From Tannerella forsythia (GTDB taxonomy: Bacteria > Bacteroidota > Bacteroidia > Bacteroidales > Tannerellaceae): 64,000 nt of DNA. The DNA is taken from assembly GCF_001006485.1 (NCBI RefSeq), contig NZ_JUET01000010.1:1-64000 (forward strand), read 5' to 3'. The notes under the pieces were generated by a model. The model had not been told where the DNA came from, did not search any database, and saw nothing but the letters and a program-made list of their open reading frames with translations. Both the position numbers and the translations under genes were made by a program. This document shows positions 1 through 10,592 of the stretch, in pieces (the first letter of the stretch is position 1; each line of letters opens with the position of its first letter).

Positions 1-172
1 TGGTGCGCGTTTTGCAGTGTTTGCATTCATATTGCTCCTTGTCTTTTTTCCAATAATGATCCGTGCCTCCGCATTTGGAACAAACAACTCCTACTTGGTC
101 GCGATATGCCTTAAACTTTTGCTTGCAACTTTCTTCGTCCGGAAAGTGAGATAAAAAATCGATCAGTGTCAT
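1..172 (-). mobile_element. IS1595-family transposase, N-terminal part, cut by window edge
   Basis: The minus strand reads from an ATG at 172 off the left edge of the window for 57 codons without a stop. The visible protein opens MTLIDFLSHFPDEESC and then carries a zinc ribbon with two CxxC pairs (CSKC and CKHC) around a K/E-rich HYWKKDKEQYE loop. This is the usual N-terminus of IS1595-family (ISXO2-like) transposases, in which the zinc ribbon precedes the catalytic domain. The catalytic part lies outside the window, so it cannot be told whether the element is intact. A TATCTTTG box at 188-195 would start the transcript just before the ATG. The right end of the IS should lie between about 200 and 248, but no terminal inverted repeat can be recognised without the other end. 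Confidence 0.75.
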
Positions 173-187
173 TGCCTTATTTTTTTG

Positions 188-195
188 CAAAGATA
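188..195 (-). promoter_or_regulatory. Bacteroidetes -7 box for the transposase
   Basis: On the minus strand the bases read TATCTTTG, an exact match to the TAnnTTTG consensus. They lie 16 bases before the transposase ATG. No well-spaced -33 TTG is seen. Confidence 0.45.
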
Positions 196-248
196 ATTAT
201 TTCTGGGCAAATATACGGATATTCATATAATTATATGTCGAGAGGATA

Positions 249-1142
249 TCAGAAAATGCTAAAGTCTTGCGGCTTGATTACCATGCCGAGACGAACGACG
301 CTTTTGAATCTGTCGTAATCCAGCAGATTCTCACCGTATCCGTTATAATACTGGAGAAACAGATACTGGTTTTCATTCTTATGCAATTTATAGCTAAGTT
401 CCCATTGCGTATTGAAGCTAAAGGATTTGTTACGCCACGTAGCAAGTATTCCGGCTTGAATCCGTCGGTTACTTGTACGGTAACTGAGTCCGAAGTGTCC
501 CAAACCGTTATATCGGAGAATATCCCGGTTGTTCTCACCATCGATAATCGGTATCCAGGCTTTGAGCTGTAATTCCACATGCGGACTGGCCATCAAACTT
601 CCGCTAAGCGATACTTTGTTCCAGCTACGCGAGGCTTCTCGATCTTTTCCGTTCGATTCGTGTTCAAGCATCAAAAAAGCCTTTCCGATATATCTATTCT
701 GATAAACAATCAGGTGTCCGATTCCAATGCCTGGATTGAAGTTCATATCACGTATCGGCAGAGATTCTTCCAATACATTCCAAACCGTCTTTTGCGTAAA
801 CTGAAGAAACAAATAAGTGTCGAACGGCAATTTGCTTTTGGTCAGACGCTGGATCACGCTGATTTGAAATTTCACATTCGAGTTATCTGCTTTAATCTTC
901 TGACCGACAGGGATGCCACCGATAAAATAATTATCCTTAAACACCCCGAAATACGGGCCATTTTCAATCATCGCACGCACACTGTCGGCATTATAATTCG
1001 TTCGTGTCGCCTCGATCCTCTCCCTGAGGACCGTTCGGAAACTGTCGATACGGCTCAACGCGCCCTCCCTTCCCGAAGGCTGCTGCGCATAGAGAGAACA
1101 ATAACTTAACAACAAAAAGACAAATGAATAAAAAAATCTCAT
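249..1142 (-). CDS. pldA: Outer-membrane phospholipase A
   Basis: This is a 297-residue protein with a signal peptide (about residues 1-19, cut after YAQ). Its core carries the catalytic signature of outer-membrane phospholipase A: HESNG followed by SRSWN. His161, Ser163 and Asn175 keep exactly the 2- and 14-residue spacing of E. coli OMPLA (His142, Ser144, Asn156). The C-terminal strand with QYYNGYGENLLDY also matches the family. Known members are beta-barrels that remove acyl chains from phospholipids that reach the outer leaflet of the outer membrane. The start overlaps the stop of tsaB as ATGA, so the two are probably translated from one message. The family call is firm; the gene symbol is by analogy. 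Confidence 0.85.
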   Translation of the reverse strand: MRFFYSFVFLLLSYCSLYAQQPSGREGALSRIDSFRTVLRERIEATRTNYNADSVRAMIENGPYFGVFKDNYFIGGIPVGQKIKADNSNVKFQISVIQRLTKSKLPFDTYLFLQFTQKTVWNVLEESLPIRDMNFNPGIGIGHLIVYQNRYIGKAFLMLEHESNGKDREASRSWNKVSLSGSLMASPHVELQLKAWIPIIDGENNRDILRYNGLGHFGLSYRTSNRRIQAGILATWRNKSFSFNTQWELSYKLHKNENQYLFLQYYNGYGENLLDYDRFKSVVRLGMVIKPQDFSIF

Positions 1143-1822
1143 TTCCCAAGTACTTTGTTCTTAGGGGGTGTTGCGATAAATTCTTTCAGGTAAAGCGGTT
1201 CAAAATACGCCGTGTCGACCAATCTCTTCTCAAGGAAAGCCTCCTCGGCCAGTGGCACCATCGCTGCAGCCAATGGATAAATCTCGTCAAGAAAGACCGT
1301 ATTTTCCGATGTAAGAACGGGCTGGCACTTCGTCGCACCATCGCCAAAGAAGCAGATGCGTCGCGTCTCCCGCCATGAGGCGTAACTTTCGGGTGTAATG
1401 ATCTCTGCCCTTGTTTCCCGCACAAGTTGTAAACGGGCATTGTAAAGCGCCGAATAGACTTCCATTCGTCGGGCGTCCATCATAGCGCAATACAGGCAAT
1501 CGGTGTCTCCGTGTTTTCGGATGGCTTCCGAAGCGAGCAACTCCAGGGTCGGCACGGCAATCAGGGGAACACCTGCTCCCACACATAATCCTTTGGCCAA
1601 CGAAATGCCAATGCGCAATCCGGTGTAAGAACCCGGACCGGCGCTGACGGCTACCGCATCAAGCGCTCCCTTTGCCATGAGCAGGGCTTCTTCGACAAAC
1701 AGACCTGCCAAAGACGCATGCGAAGGCCCTTCAAACGATACTTTCTCAAAAACGATTCCCCCTCCTTCGGATAAAGCGACGGAACAAACCTTAGTCGATG
1801 TCTCGATATGTAATATTCTCAT
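1139..1822 (-). CDS. tsaB: tRNA threonylcarbamoyladenosine biosynthesis protein TsaB
   Basis: The 227-residue protein begins MRILHIETSTKVCSVAL and contains SAGPGSYTGLRIGISLAKGL, the hallmark of TsaB (YeaZ), an ASKHA-fold protein. TsaB is the non-catalytic partner of TsaD and TsaE in making the universal t6A37 modification of tRNAs that read ANN codons. An ATG at 1858 is in frame, but the promoter box at 1847-1854 lies downstream of it, so the start at 1822 is preferred and also gives the normal N-terminus. The stop overlaps the start of pldA by four bases. Confidence 0.9.
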   Translation of the reverse strand: MRILHIETSTKVCSVALSEGGGIVFEKVSFEGPSHASLAGLFVEEALLMAKGALDAVAVSAGPGSYTGLRIGISLAKGLCVGAGVPLIAVPTLELLASEAIRKHGDTDCLYCAMMDARRMEVYSALYNARLQLVRETRAEIITPESYASWRETRRICFFGDGATKCQPVLTSENTVFLDEIYPLAAAMVPLAEEAFLEKRLVDTAYFEPLYLKEFIATPPKNKVLGK

Positions 1823-1846
1823 TTCTTGATCATGATTTTCGGACAA

Positions 1847-1854
1847 CAAAGGTA
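1847..1854 (-). promoter_or_regulatory. -7 box of the tsaB-pldA operon
   Basis: The minus strand reads TACCTTTG, which fits TAnnTTTG exactly. Transcription would start near 1840, 18 bases ahead of the tsaB ATG at 1822. A TTG lies 24 bases further upstream, which is longer than the usual spacing. Confidence 0.5.
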
Positions 1855-2055
1855 TCATAAAATCGAAAATGATGTACCCAACGAGTAAAAATACATACGG
1901 GCAGATTGCGAATTCTTCCTCCTGTCAAATCATTATCGGTTTACCGGCCAACAACCGCCATTTTGTCATATTCTTACCAGTGGCATTTTATTTGTCGTTT
2001 GTTTGAAGACGACAAGATAAACAGTCGAAAAACAAAAAAGAAGGAGGAAAAACAA

Positions 2056-4644
<2,589 letters not shown>

Positions 4645-4650
4645 ACACAT

Positions 4651-4684
4651 CTCTGCCGCGGAAACCGGGGTTCCCGGGGCAGAG
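4651..4684 (+). terminator. Hairpin terminator after clpB
   Basis: CTCTGCC pairs with GGCAGAG, and an inner GGAAACC/GGTTCC stem extends the hairpin. A T-containing stretch (TTCTTAAATTTA) follows. It lies seven bases after the clpB stop. Confidence 0.6.
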
Positions 4685-4741
4685 TTCTTAAATTTATACC
4701 ATAAATTGTAACTTTACATGAGTTATATTTTGTAAAAACAA

Positions 4742-4885
4742 ATAAAAAAGGTATATTCTATTCTTCTGTTTCTCTTCTGCGGTATTGCAGGAATAAACGC
4801 CCAGAAAGCAGAAAAGACCGAACGCCTCGGCGTTCGTCCCTTGGGCCTCGGGCGGTCTAACCCTTTCGGGACGTTGAGGTGTTGA
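4742..4885 (+). pseudogene. Remnant: signal peptide of a lost secreted protein
   Basis: Read from 4742, the sequence gives 47 codons starting IKKVYSILLFLFCGIAGINA followed by QKAEKTERLG. The first 21 residues have the shape of a Bacteroidetes signal peptide (KK, hydrophobic core, INAQ cleavage site). The codon at the expected start is ATA, not ATG, and a stop lies three codons upstream, so no normal start exists. The frame runs into the 8-bp tandem repeat at 4873 and stops at 4883-4885. This looks like the 5' stub of a secreted-protein gene whose start codon mutated and whose body was replaced by repeats. What the protein did cannot be told. Confidence 0.55.
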
Positions 4886-5136
4886 GGTGTTGAGTTATTG
4901 AATTGTTGAGCTGTTTAGTTGTTGAGCTGTTGAATTGTTGAGGTGTTGAGGTGTTGAGGTGTTGAGCTGTTGAGCTGTTGAATTGTTTAGTTGTTGAATT
5001 GTTGAATTGTTGAATTGTTGAGTTGTTGAGTTGTTTAGGTGTTTAGATGTTTAGTTGTTGAATTGTTGAATTGTTTAGGTGTTTAGGGGTTTGGGTGTTG
5101 AATTGTTGAGGTGTTTAGTTGTTTAGTTGTTGAATT
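4873..5136 (+). repeat. Degenerate 8-bp tandem repeat, 33 units
   Basis: Thirty-three consecutive octamers can be read in strict register with no insertions. Most have the form GTTGARNT or GTTTAGNT, for example GTTGAGGT, GTTGAATT, GTTGAGCT, GTTTAGTT. Every unit begins GTT apart from one ATT, and variation is concentrated at positions 4, 6 and 7. Because 8 is not a multiple of 3, all frames are sampled and stops occur in each, so it is not coding. It starts exactly where the signal-peptide remnant breaks off. Confidence 0.85.
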
Positions 5137-5140
5137 GTTT

Positions 5141-5260
5141 GCTGACGGCTGTAACAGCCCTGAAAGGGCGCATTAATTCAGCCCAATGTGCAGCGAAGCG
5201 AAGCGTTGGGAAAACAGCCCCCCCCTCGGCGGAGGGCTGAAAGCCTGACGTAATTCAGTT
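5141..5260. repeat. REP-like cluster of short hairpins
   Basis: Three short inverted repeats lie in a row: GCCC/GGGC at 5157-5169, CCCAA/TTGGG at 5182-5210, and CAGCCC/GGGCTG at 5215-5239 around a run of eight C (5218-5225). ATTCAG occurs on both sides. The pattern resembles the intergenic palindromic repeats of other Bacteroidetes. No other copy is seen in this window, so whether it is dispersed is untested. Confidence 0.45.
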
Positions 5261-5286
5261 GTTAATGGTCAATGGTTATGCCGGGT

Positions 5287-5729
5287 TATCCGAACGCAAA
5301 TTTCGCAAATGAACGCGAATGGACGCAAATACACATAAACGAACGAAAAGTGAAAAGTGAAAAGTGAAAAGTGAATACCCGAAGGACTTTTCGTTTTCCT
5401 ATAACAATTAACCATTGACAATTAACCATTAATTTGTCATTCCGAACACAGTGAGGAATCCCGCCCCGGAAAAGGAAAGAGATTCTTCGCTTCGCTCTGA
5501 ATGACAAATATCCGAACGCAAATTTCGCAAATGACGCGAATGGACGCAAATACACATAAACGAACGAAAAGTGAAAAGTGAAAAATGAAAAATGAATACC
5601 CGAAGGACTTTTCGTTTTCCTATAACAATTAACCATTGACAATTAACCATTAATTTGTCATTCCGAACACCGTGAGGAATCTCGCGGGGTAAAGGAAAAG
5701 AGATTCTTCGCTTCGCTCTGAATGACAAA
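5287..5729. repeat. Tandem duplication of a 222-bp composite repeat
   Basis: Copy 1 (5287-5508) and copy 2 (5509-5729) begin TATCCGAACGCAAATTTCGC and end GAATGACAAA, with only scattered differences and one base missing in copy 2. Each copy contains short GAAAAGT-type direct repeats, an AATTAACCATT pair, and a palindrome of about 76 bp (5433-5508 and 5654-5729). The palindrome runs from TTTGTCATTC to GAATGACAAA with GAGGAATC/GATTCTTC inside, a layout like short non-autonomous repeats seen in many genomes. Open frames across this stretch are by-products of the repeats. Confidence 0.85.
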
Positions 5730-5911
5730 AGCGGGCAATTTCTCCATAAATTCGTCAAGTATTTGCCGGTTGAGTAAATCCAACCCTCCTCTTTTGAAAT
5801 TATTTTGCGGATCAGTAGACTTTTCCGTAACTTGCGGCGTATTTAAATTGTTATATAGACACAAGGGCAGAAAGAAACGAACATTACAAACATTAATTTA
5901 TTACATTTGCA

Positions 5912-6604
5912 ATGAATATGAAAAGAGCAAATCTATGGGTGATGCTGATGCTTAGTGCAGCGATATTGCTCTCCGGTTGTGGGGCAAGCAACACCGCCAA
6001 AGGAACGGCTATCGGTGTAGGCGGTGGTGCGGCAGTCGGTGCGGGGGTCGGTAAGATTGCCGGAAATACGGCGCTGGGCGCTGTGATCGGTGCGGCGGTA
6101 GGAGGTGCGGCAGGCGCCATCATCGGCAAGAAGATGGACAAGCAAAAGAAGGAATTGGAGGAAGTACTTCCCGAAGATACGAAAGTGGAAGTGGTTGAGG
6201 AAGAAGGACAGGCACCGGCTCTGAAGGTAACTTTCGACTCAGGCATCCTGTTTGCAACGAACTCAAGCACCGTTAGCGAAGCTTCGAAGTCCGCACTGCG
6301 TAACTTAGCTACGAATCTGGAGAGAAACCTCGACACGAACCTCCGCATCGTAGGTCATACGGACAACACGGGAAAGGTGGATTACAATCAGACGCTTTCC
6401 GAACGACGTGCAAAGAGCGTATACGATTATCTGGTAGAGCAGGGAGTCAGCACGAAACGAATGATGTACGAAGGCAAAGGTATTCATCAGCCGGTAGCCG
6501 ATAATACGACTGTCGGAGGACGCGCACAGAATCGCCGTGTCGAAATCATGATCAGTGCAAACGAAAAGATGGTAAAGGAAGCCAAGCGAGAAGCCGGAGA
6601 ATAA
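5912..6604 (+). CDS. OmpA-family lipoprotein with glycine-zipper segment
   Basis: The 230-residue protein has a lipoprotein signal ending in the lipobox LSGC (Cys23). Next come a glycine/alanine-rich zipper (about 30-75, with repeated GxxxG), a short charged linker, and a C-terminal OmpA-like peptidoglycan-binding domain (about 100-220) with the signature HTDNTG...LSERRAKSV...NRRVEI. The layout matches YiaD/Pal-like proteins that tie the outer membrane to the cell wall. A TACATTTG box at 5902-5909 ends two bases before this ATG, so if it is the promoter, the in-frame ATG at 5918 may be the true start. bglX follows 48 bases later. Confidence 0.9.
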   Translation: MNMKRANLWVMLMLSAAILLSGCGASNTAKGTAIGVGGGAAVGAGVGKIAGNTALGAVIGAAVGGAAGAIIGKKMDKQKKELEEVLPEDTKVEVVEEEGQAPALKVTFDSGILFATNSSTVSEASKSALRNLATNLERNLDTNLRIVGHTDNTGKVDYNQTLSERRAKSVYDYLVEQGVSTKRMMYEGKGIHQPVADNTTVGGRAQNRRVEIMISANEKMVKEAKREAGE

Positions 6605-6652
6605 TTCTTTTTCACATCGAATTTACATTAATTTATTTAATAAACAGAATCT

Positions 6653-8926
6653 ATGAAGAATCATATGGTGAGCTTCATATTAGCGGGGTGCTGGTTCGTA
6701 TCTGCGACGGTTGCAGGCCAAGAAGCCTCGAAGATGGACCGGTTTATCGACGAGCTGATGAGCCGAATGACGCTGCAGGAGAAGATCGGTCAGTTGAATC
6801 TGCCTGTATCGGGAAATATCGTCACGGGTGAAGCTAAGAGCAGCGATATTGCGGCGAAGATTGCACGTGGCGAGGTCGGTGGGCTCTTCAATCTGAAAGG
6901 GGTTGCGAATATCCGTACCCTGCAAGAGATTGCCGTAGAAAAAAGCCGTTTGAAGATACCGCTTCTCTTTGGAATGGATGTGATTCACGGCTATGAAACC
7001 GTTTTCCCGATTCCTCTTGCGTTGGCATGCAGCTGGGACATGGACGCCGTGAAACAGTCGGCGCGTATCGCGGCTGTGGAGGCTTCGGCCGACGGCATCT
7101 GCTGGACGTTCAGTCCGATGGTTGATCTCTGTCGGGATGGCCGTTGGGGACGGATGGCCGAAGGAGCCGGCGAAGACCCGTATCTGGGCGCACAGATCGC
7201 CCGGGCAATGGTCGAAGGGTATCAGGGGCATGATTTATTTGCCGGGAACACCCTCATGGCATGCGTGAAGCACTTCGCTCTTTACGGAGCCTCGGAAGCC
7301 GGACGCGATTATAATACGGTCGACATGAGCCGGCGCACCATGTTCAACGATTACTTCCCGCCGTATAAGGCAGCCATCGACGCCGGAGCCGGATCGGTGA
7401 TGACTTCGTTCAACGTCGTCGACGGTATCCCCGCAACAGGCAACAAGTGGCTGCTGACCGATGTGCTGCGCAATATATGGGGCTTCAAAGGCTTTGTCGT
7501 GACGGATTATACGGCCATTGCGGAGATGACCGAGCACGGCATGGGCGATCTGAAACAAGCCTCCGCGCTCGCACTTCGTGCCGGCACAGACATGGATATG
7601 GTCTCCGACGGATTTGCCGGTACACTCGAAGCATCGCTCAACGAAGGGACAGTGACACTCGAAGCAATCGATCGTGCCTGCCGGCGGATATTGGAGGCCA
7701 AGTACAGACTGGGACTGTTCGACGATCCTTACCGTTATCTGGATGCCCGTCGGGCCGAAAAGGAAATCTTCACCTCGGCGCATCGGGCCGAAGCCCGTCG
7801 CATAGCAGCGCAAACGTTTGTACTGCTCAAAAACGACGGCGGAATATTACCGCTTTCACGCAGCGGACGTATCGCGCTGGTAGGCCCGATGGCCGACAGT
7901 CGCTTCGATATGCCCGGAACGTGGAGTGTCGCCGCCCGTCCCGAAGGATACAAGTCACTCTACGAGGCAATGAAAGACGCCGCAGGCACGAAGGCGGAGG
8001 TCGTATACGCCAAAGGGTCGAACCTGATGCACAATGCCGGACTGGAGAAAAACGCGAAGGCTTTCGGAGGCCCGGAAAGAGACGGGCGTCCGGCGGAAGC
8101 AATCCTGCATGAGGCGCTCGAAGCAGCTGCCGGTGCCGATGTGATCGTAGCCGCTGTAGGCGAATCGTCGGGGATGAGCGGCGAATGCAGCAGCCGAAGC
8201 GACCTCACCTTGCCCGACGCCCAGCGCGATCTGCTGGCCGCCTTAGAAAAGACCGGAAAACCGATCGTACTCGTGTATTTCTCGGGCCGCAGCACGGTGA
8301 TGACGTGGGAGAACGAACATATCCCGGCCATTCTTAACGTATGGTTCGGAGGAAGCGAAGCAGGCGACGCCATCTGCGACGTGCTGTTCGGCGACCGGGT
8401 GCCGGGCGGACGGTTAGTCACCTCCATGCCTAAAAGCACCGGACAGCTCCCCCTCTACTACAATCACTTGAATACCGGACGTCCCGAACGCCAATGGTTC
8501 TCCAAATTCCGCAGCAATTTCCTCGATGTAGACAACGATCCGCTTTTCCCGTTCGGCTACGGACTCTCGTACACGACTTTCTCATACGGTGAAGTGCGGC
8601 TCGACCGTCATACGCTGCACGAAGGCGGCAAAATCACGGCTGCAGTCGATGTAACGAACACGGGGGCATACGACGCCGACGAGGTGGTACAACTCTATAT
8701 CCGCGATGTGGCAGGCAGTGTCTCGCGGCCGGTCAAAGAACTGAAAGGATTCCGGCGAATCAGTCTGAAACGCGGCGAAACGAAGACCGTATCGTTCGAT
8801 GTCACGACGGACGATCTCCGCTTTTATAACGCCGACCTCGACTATGTGTACGAACCGGGCGAGTTCGAACTGATGATCGGCCGTAACAGCGCCGACGTCC
8901 AAACGGTTCGGTTTAGTCTTGAATAA
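6653..8926 (+). CDS. bglX: Periplasmic beta-glucosidase, GH3 family
   Basis: The 757-residue protein has a signal peptide (cut near VAGQ, residue 23), a GH3 N-terminal barrel, the alpha/beta C-terminal sandwich and a fibronectin III-like tail. The nucleophile aspartate is D285 in GFVVTDYTAI. The E-rich loop ESSGMSGECSSRSDL in the second domain is where GH3 enzymes place the acid/base. Length and order match E. coli BglX. Such enzymes release glucose from the non-reducing end of beta-glucosides in the periplasm. No SusC/SusD pair or other sugar genes lie nearby, so the natural substrate cannot be guessed from context. Confidence 0.92.
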   Translation: MKNHMVSFILAGCWFVSATVAGQEASKMDRFIDELMSRMTLQEKIGQLNLPVSGNIVTGEAKSSDIAAKIARGEVGGLFNLKGVANIRTLQEIAVEKSRLKIPLLFGMDVIHGYETVFPIPLALACSWDMDAVKQSARIAAVEASADGICWTFSPMVDLCRDGRWGRMAEGAGEDPYLGAQIARAMVEGYQGHDLFAGNTLMACVKHFALYGASEAGRDYNTVDMSRRTMFNDYFPPYKAAIDAGAGSVMTSFNVVDGIPATGNKWLLTDVLRNIWGFKGFVVTDYTAIAEMTEHGMGDLKQASALALRAGTDMDMVSDGFAGTLEASLNEGTVTLEAIDRACRRILEAKYRLGLFDDPYRYLDARRAEKEIFTSAHRAEARRIAAQTFVLLKNDGGILPLSRSGRIALVGPMADSRFDMPGTWSVAARPEGYKSLYEAMKDAAGTKAEVVYAKGSNLMHNAGLEKNAKAFGGPERDGRPAEAILHEALEAAAGADVIVAAVGESSGMSGECSSRSDLTLPDAQRDLLAALEKTGKPIVLVYFSGRSTVMTWENEHIPAILNVWFGGSEAGDAICDVLFGDRVPGGRLVTSMPKSTGQLPLYYNHLNTGRPERQWFSKFRSNFLDVDNDPLFPFGYGLSYTTFSYGEVRLDRHTLHEGGKITAAVDVTNTGAYDADEVVQLYIRDVAGSVSRPVKELKGFRRISLKRGETKTVSFDVTTDDLRFYNADLDYVYEPGEFELMIGRNSADVQTVRFSLE

Positions 8927-8971
8927 AACAGGAACATCGCGTACTTTTTAGTGATCTTTGTAACGGATTTC

Positions 8972-9355
8972 ATGAGTTTGAGACATCCATTTGTCATACC
9001 ATACATTCCCGTCATCATGCAGCTCCTCCTTTTTTCATGCGGAGGCGCATATCATGACCAACAACTGCTGCATGAGGCGGGAATGTTATCGGACTCGTTG
9101 CCCGCAGATGCCTTGACAAAACTGCAAGCCGTCAATAACAGTGGAAACTTCAAGAGACCCGACTATGCAAAGTACGGACTGTTGCTTACCCGTACGATGC
9201 TGATGACGGGGAACCGGATTCCTTCGGACTCGCTCGTCAGTCTTGCGATTGCCTATTATCGAGAGACAAACAATTCTACCGCACTGTTCGATGCCTTGTA
9301 CACCAAAGCGATGTTTTTCTTCTCTACCTCGGCGTATGACTCGGCGGTATATTAA
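8972..9355 (+). pseudogene. 5' fragment of a TPR lipoprotein (truncated)
   Basis: The 127-residue frame starts MSLRHPFVIPYI and has a lipobox LFSC, then helical text (DSLPADALTKLQ, TSDSL-like SDSLVSLAIAYY, ALYTKAMFFFSTSAYDSAVY) typical of the N-terminus of a Bacteroidetes family with TPR repeats, usually several hundred residues long and often ending in a coiled coil or DNA-binding domain. Here it stops inside the first TPR helix, ten bases before the next gene, so most of the gene is missing. A longer GTG start at 8951 is possible, but it overlaps a promoter-like GATCTTTG. The family call is by recognition only. Confidence 0.55.
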
Positions 9356-9364
9356 AATGAAAGT

Positions 9365-10253
9365 ATGGACAAGAAACATTTTCTTATGGCTTTTCTGCTA
9401 TGTGGCGGAATGATGTTACCGGGATGCAAAAACGAAAAAGCAACCGGATTGAATGACATGGATGTGGTCGCTGAAAAAGTGAAAGTCGGCGACTCCGAAG
9501 TGATTTCGTGCGATCTGACGAAGCTCAAAGATACGGTCGATCTGCCGCTGAGCCTCTTTGCGGAAGAGTTACAGCTGGTCAAGCTTGATAACCGTGACGA
9601 AGCATTGGTAGGCGGTGGAGCAACATTCGTGAGCAAACATTATATTTTGGTGCGTAACAACCGTAACAATCCGTTCAAACTATTCGACAAAAGCGGCAAG
9701 TTTATCACCGCGATCGGAGCATTCGGACAGGGGCCGAACGAGTATCAGAATGTGTATGACGAATGGCTGGACGAGCAGAGCGGGCAGATATTCCTCCTCC
9801 CGTGGCAAAGCGACAAGGTATTACGTTTTAACTTGCAGGGTGAACCGCTCAACCCTATCCCGTTGAGATACCGTGTGCCGAAAGGCAAAATCTTTGTTGA
9901 TGCCGGCGCGTCTAAAATCTCGGTTTTCATGTTGCCCTTCGCCGGTGCTCCTGCCGTGGCATGGACGCAGGATGTATCCTGCCAAATTTATCGTCGATAA
10001 GCACACGCTGAAAGGCGCATTCTACAAAATACACAACGACTATTTAGGCGATATACCTCTGGAATGGCCTACGTTTTATAACGGATATTATGTATGGAAT
10101 GTGGATCCGGGCGATTTAATCGACCAATTGGATGCGCAGCTTAAAAACAACACATCGTTAAAAGAAAAAGCACGTAAACGTTTACAGGAGATTCGCAACG
10201 ATATTCGTGAGAGCGATAACAACTATATCTTTTATGCGAAACTAAAGAAATAG
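9365..10253 (+). pseudogene. 6-bladed beta-propeller lipoprotein, frameshifted and internally deleted
   Basis: The first frame (9365-10000) begins with a lipoprotein signal (lipobox LPGC) and continues with DLPLSLFAEELQLVKL and IGAFGQGPNEYQN, the usual start of Bacteroidetes 6-bladed propeller lipoproteins. Near 9960-9975 the similarity passes to another frame, which runs FIVDKHTLKGAFYKIHNDY to a proper C-terminus (DDNNYIF-like SDNNYIFYAKLKK) ending at 10253. The two parts total about 300 residues, whereas the family is usually 380-400, so about 90 residues of the middle blades are missing as well as the frame. Both this gene and the fragment before it appear decayed. A sequencing error could explain the shift but not the missing blades. 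Confidence 0.7.
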
Positions 10254-10334
10254 CCCCCCCCCTACTCCCTCACATTTTAACGATGGATTGGATAGAATTT
10301 CTTCAAAAAAAAACAGGCCAGTCAATCTATTAGA

Positions 10335-10368
10335 AAAGGCGGATTCCGATATTCGGAAGTCCGCCTTT
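10335..10368 (-). terminator. Extended hairpin between propeller gene and tRNA
   Basis: AAAGGCGGA pairs with TCCGCCTTT, and TTCCGA/TCGGAA continue the stem around a tiny loop. On the minus strand it lies just after the 3' end of tRNA-fMet. The near-perfect symmetry means it could stop transcripts from both sides. Confidence 0.6.
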
Positions 10369-10375
10369 GGAATAG

Positions 10376-10447
<72 letters not shown>

Positions 10448-10451
10448 ATAT

Positions 10452-10475
10452 AGCCTCAATTTTTTGTTTGAGGCT
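10452..10475 (-). other. Perfect hairpin in the tRNA-fMet leader
   Basis: AGCCTCAA and TTGAGGCT form an 8-bp stem around an 8-base A/T loop, lying between the promoter and the mature 5' end of the tRNA. It would be in the leader removed by RNase P. A role in processing or transcription is inference. Confidence 0.5.
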
Positions 10476-10476
10476 G

Positions 10477-10507
10477 CAAAGATACAACATCGTTTTGAAA
10501 AAACAAA
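10477..10507 (-). promoter_or_regulatory. Promoter of tRNA-fMet
   Basis: On the minus strand a TTTTG element (10504-10508 region) is followed after 19 bases by TATCTTTG (10484-10477), an exact match to the Bacteroidetes vegetative consensus. Confidence 0.75.
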
Positions 10508-10555
10508 ATATTTCGTTTTTTTTCCTGTACATTCGTAAATTGCAACTTTTTTATC

Positions 10556-10563
10556 TATTTTTG
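10556..10563 (+). promoter_or_regulatory. -7 box before the TetR-FabH genes
   Basis: The bases read TATTTTTG, a full match to TAnnTTTG, 29 bases before the regulator's ATG. No well-spaced -33 element is seen. Confidence 0.5.
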
Positions 10564-10592
10564 CGCACAAATTCAACAGAAGTGTGCAGTTT

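Noticed and set aside
1823-1858. Longer tsaB start at 1858
   Set aside because: The promoter -7 box lies downstream of it and the extra residues are not part of the family.
4873-5136. CRISPR array
   Set aside because: Units are 8 bp with no spacers and no cas genes are present; it is a simple tandem repeat.
5286-5758. Two overlapping minus-strand frames of 118 and 109 codons in the repeat island
   Set aside because: Their sequence is the tandem repeat read twice (the same peptide recurs), with no signal of coding.
10254-10262. Poly-C tract as a phase-variation switch (also 5218-5225 and 54534-54544)
   Set aside because: All three C runs are intergenic and not placed in a start region or promoter spacer, so there is no gene for them to switch.
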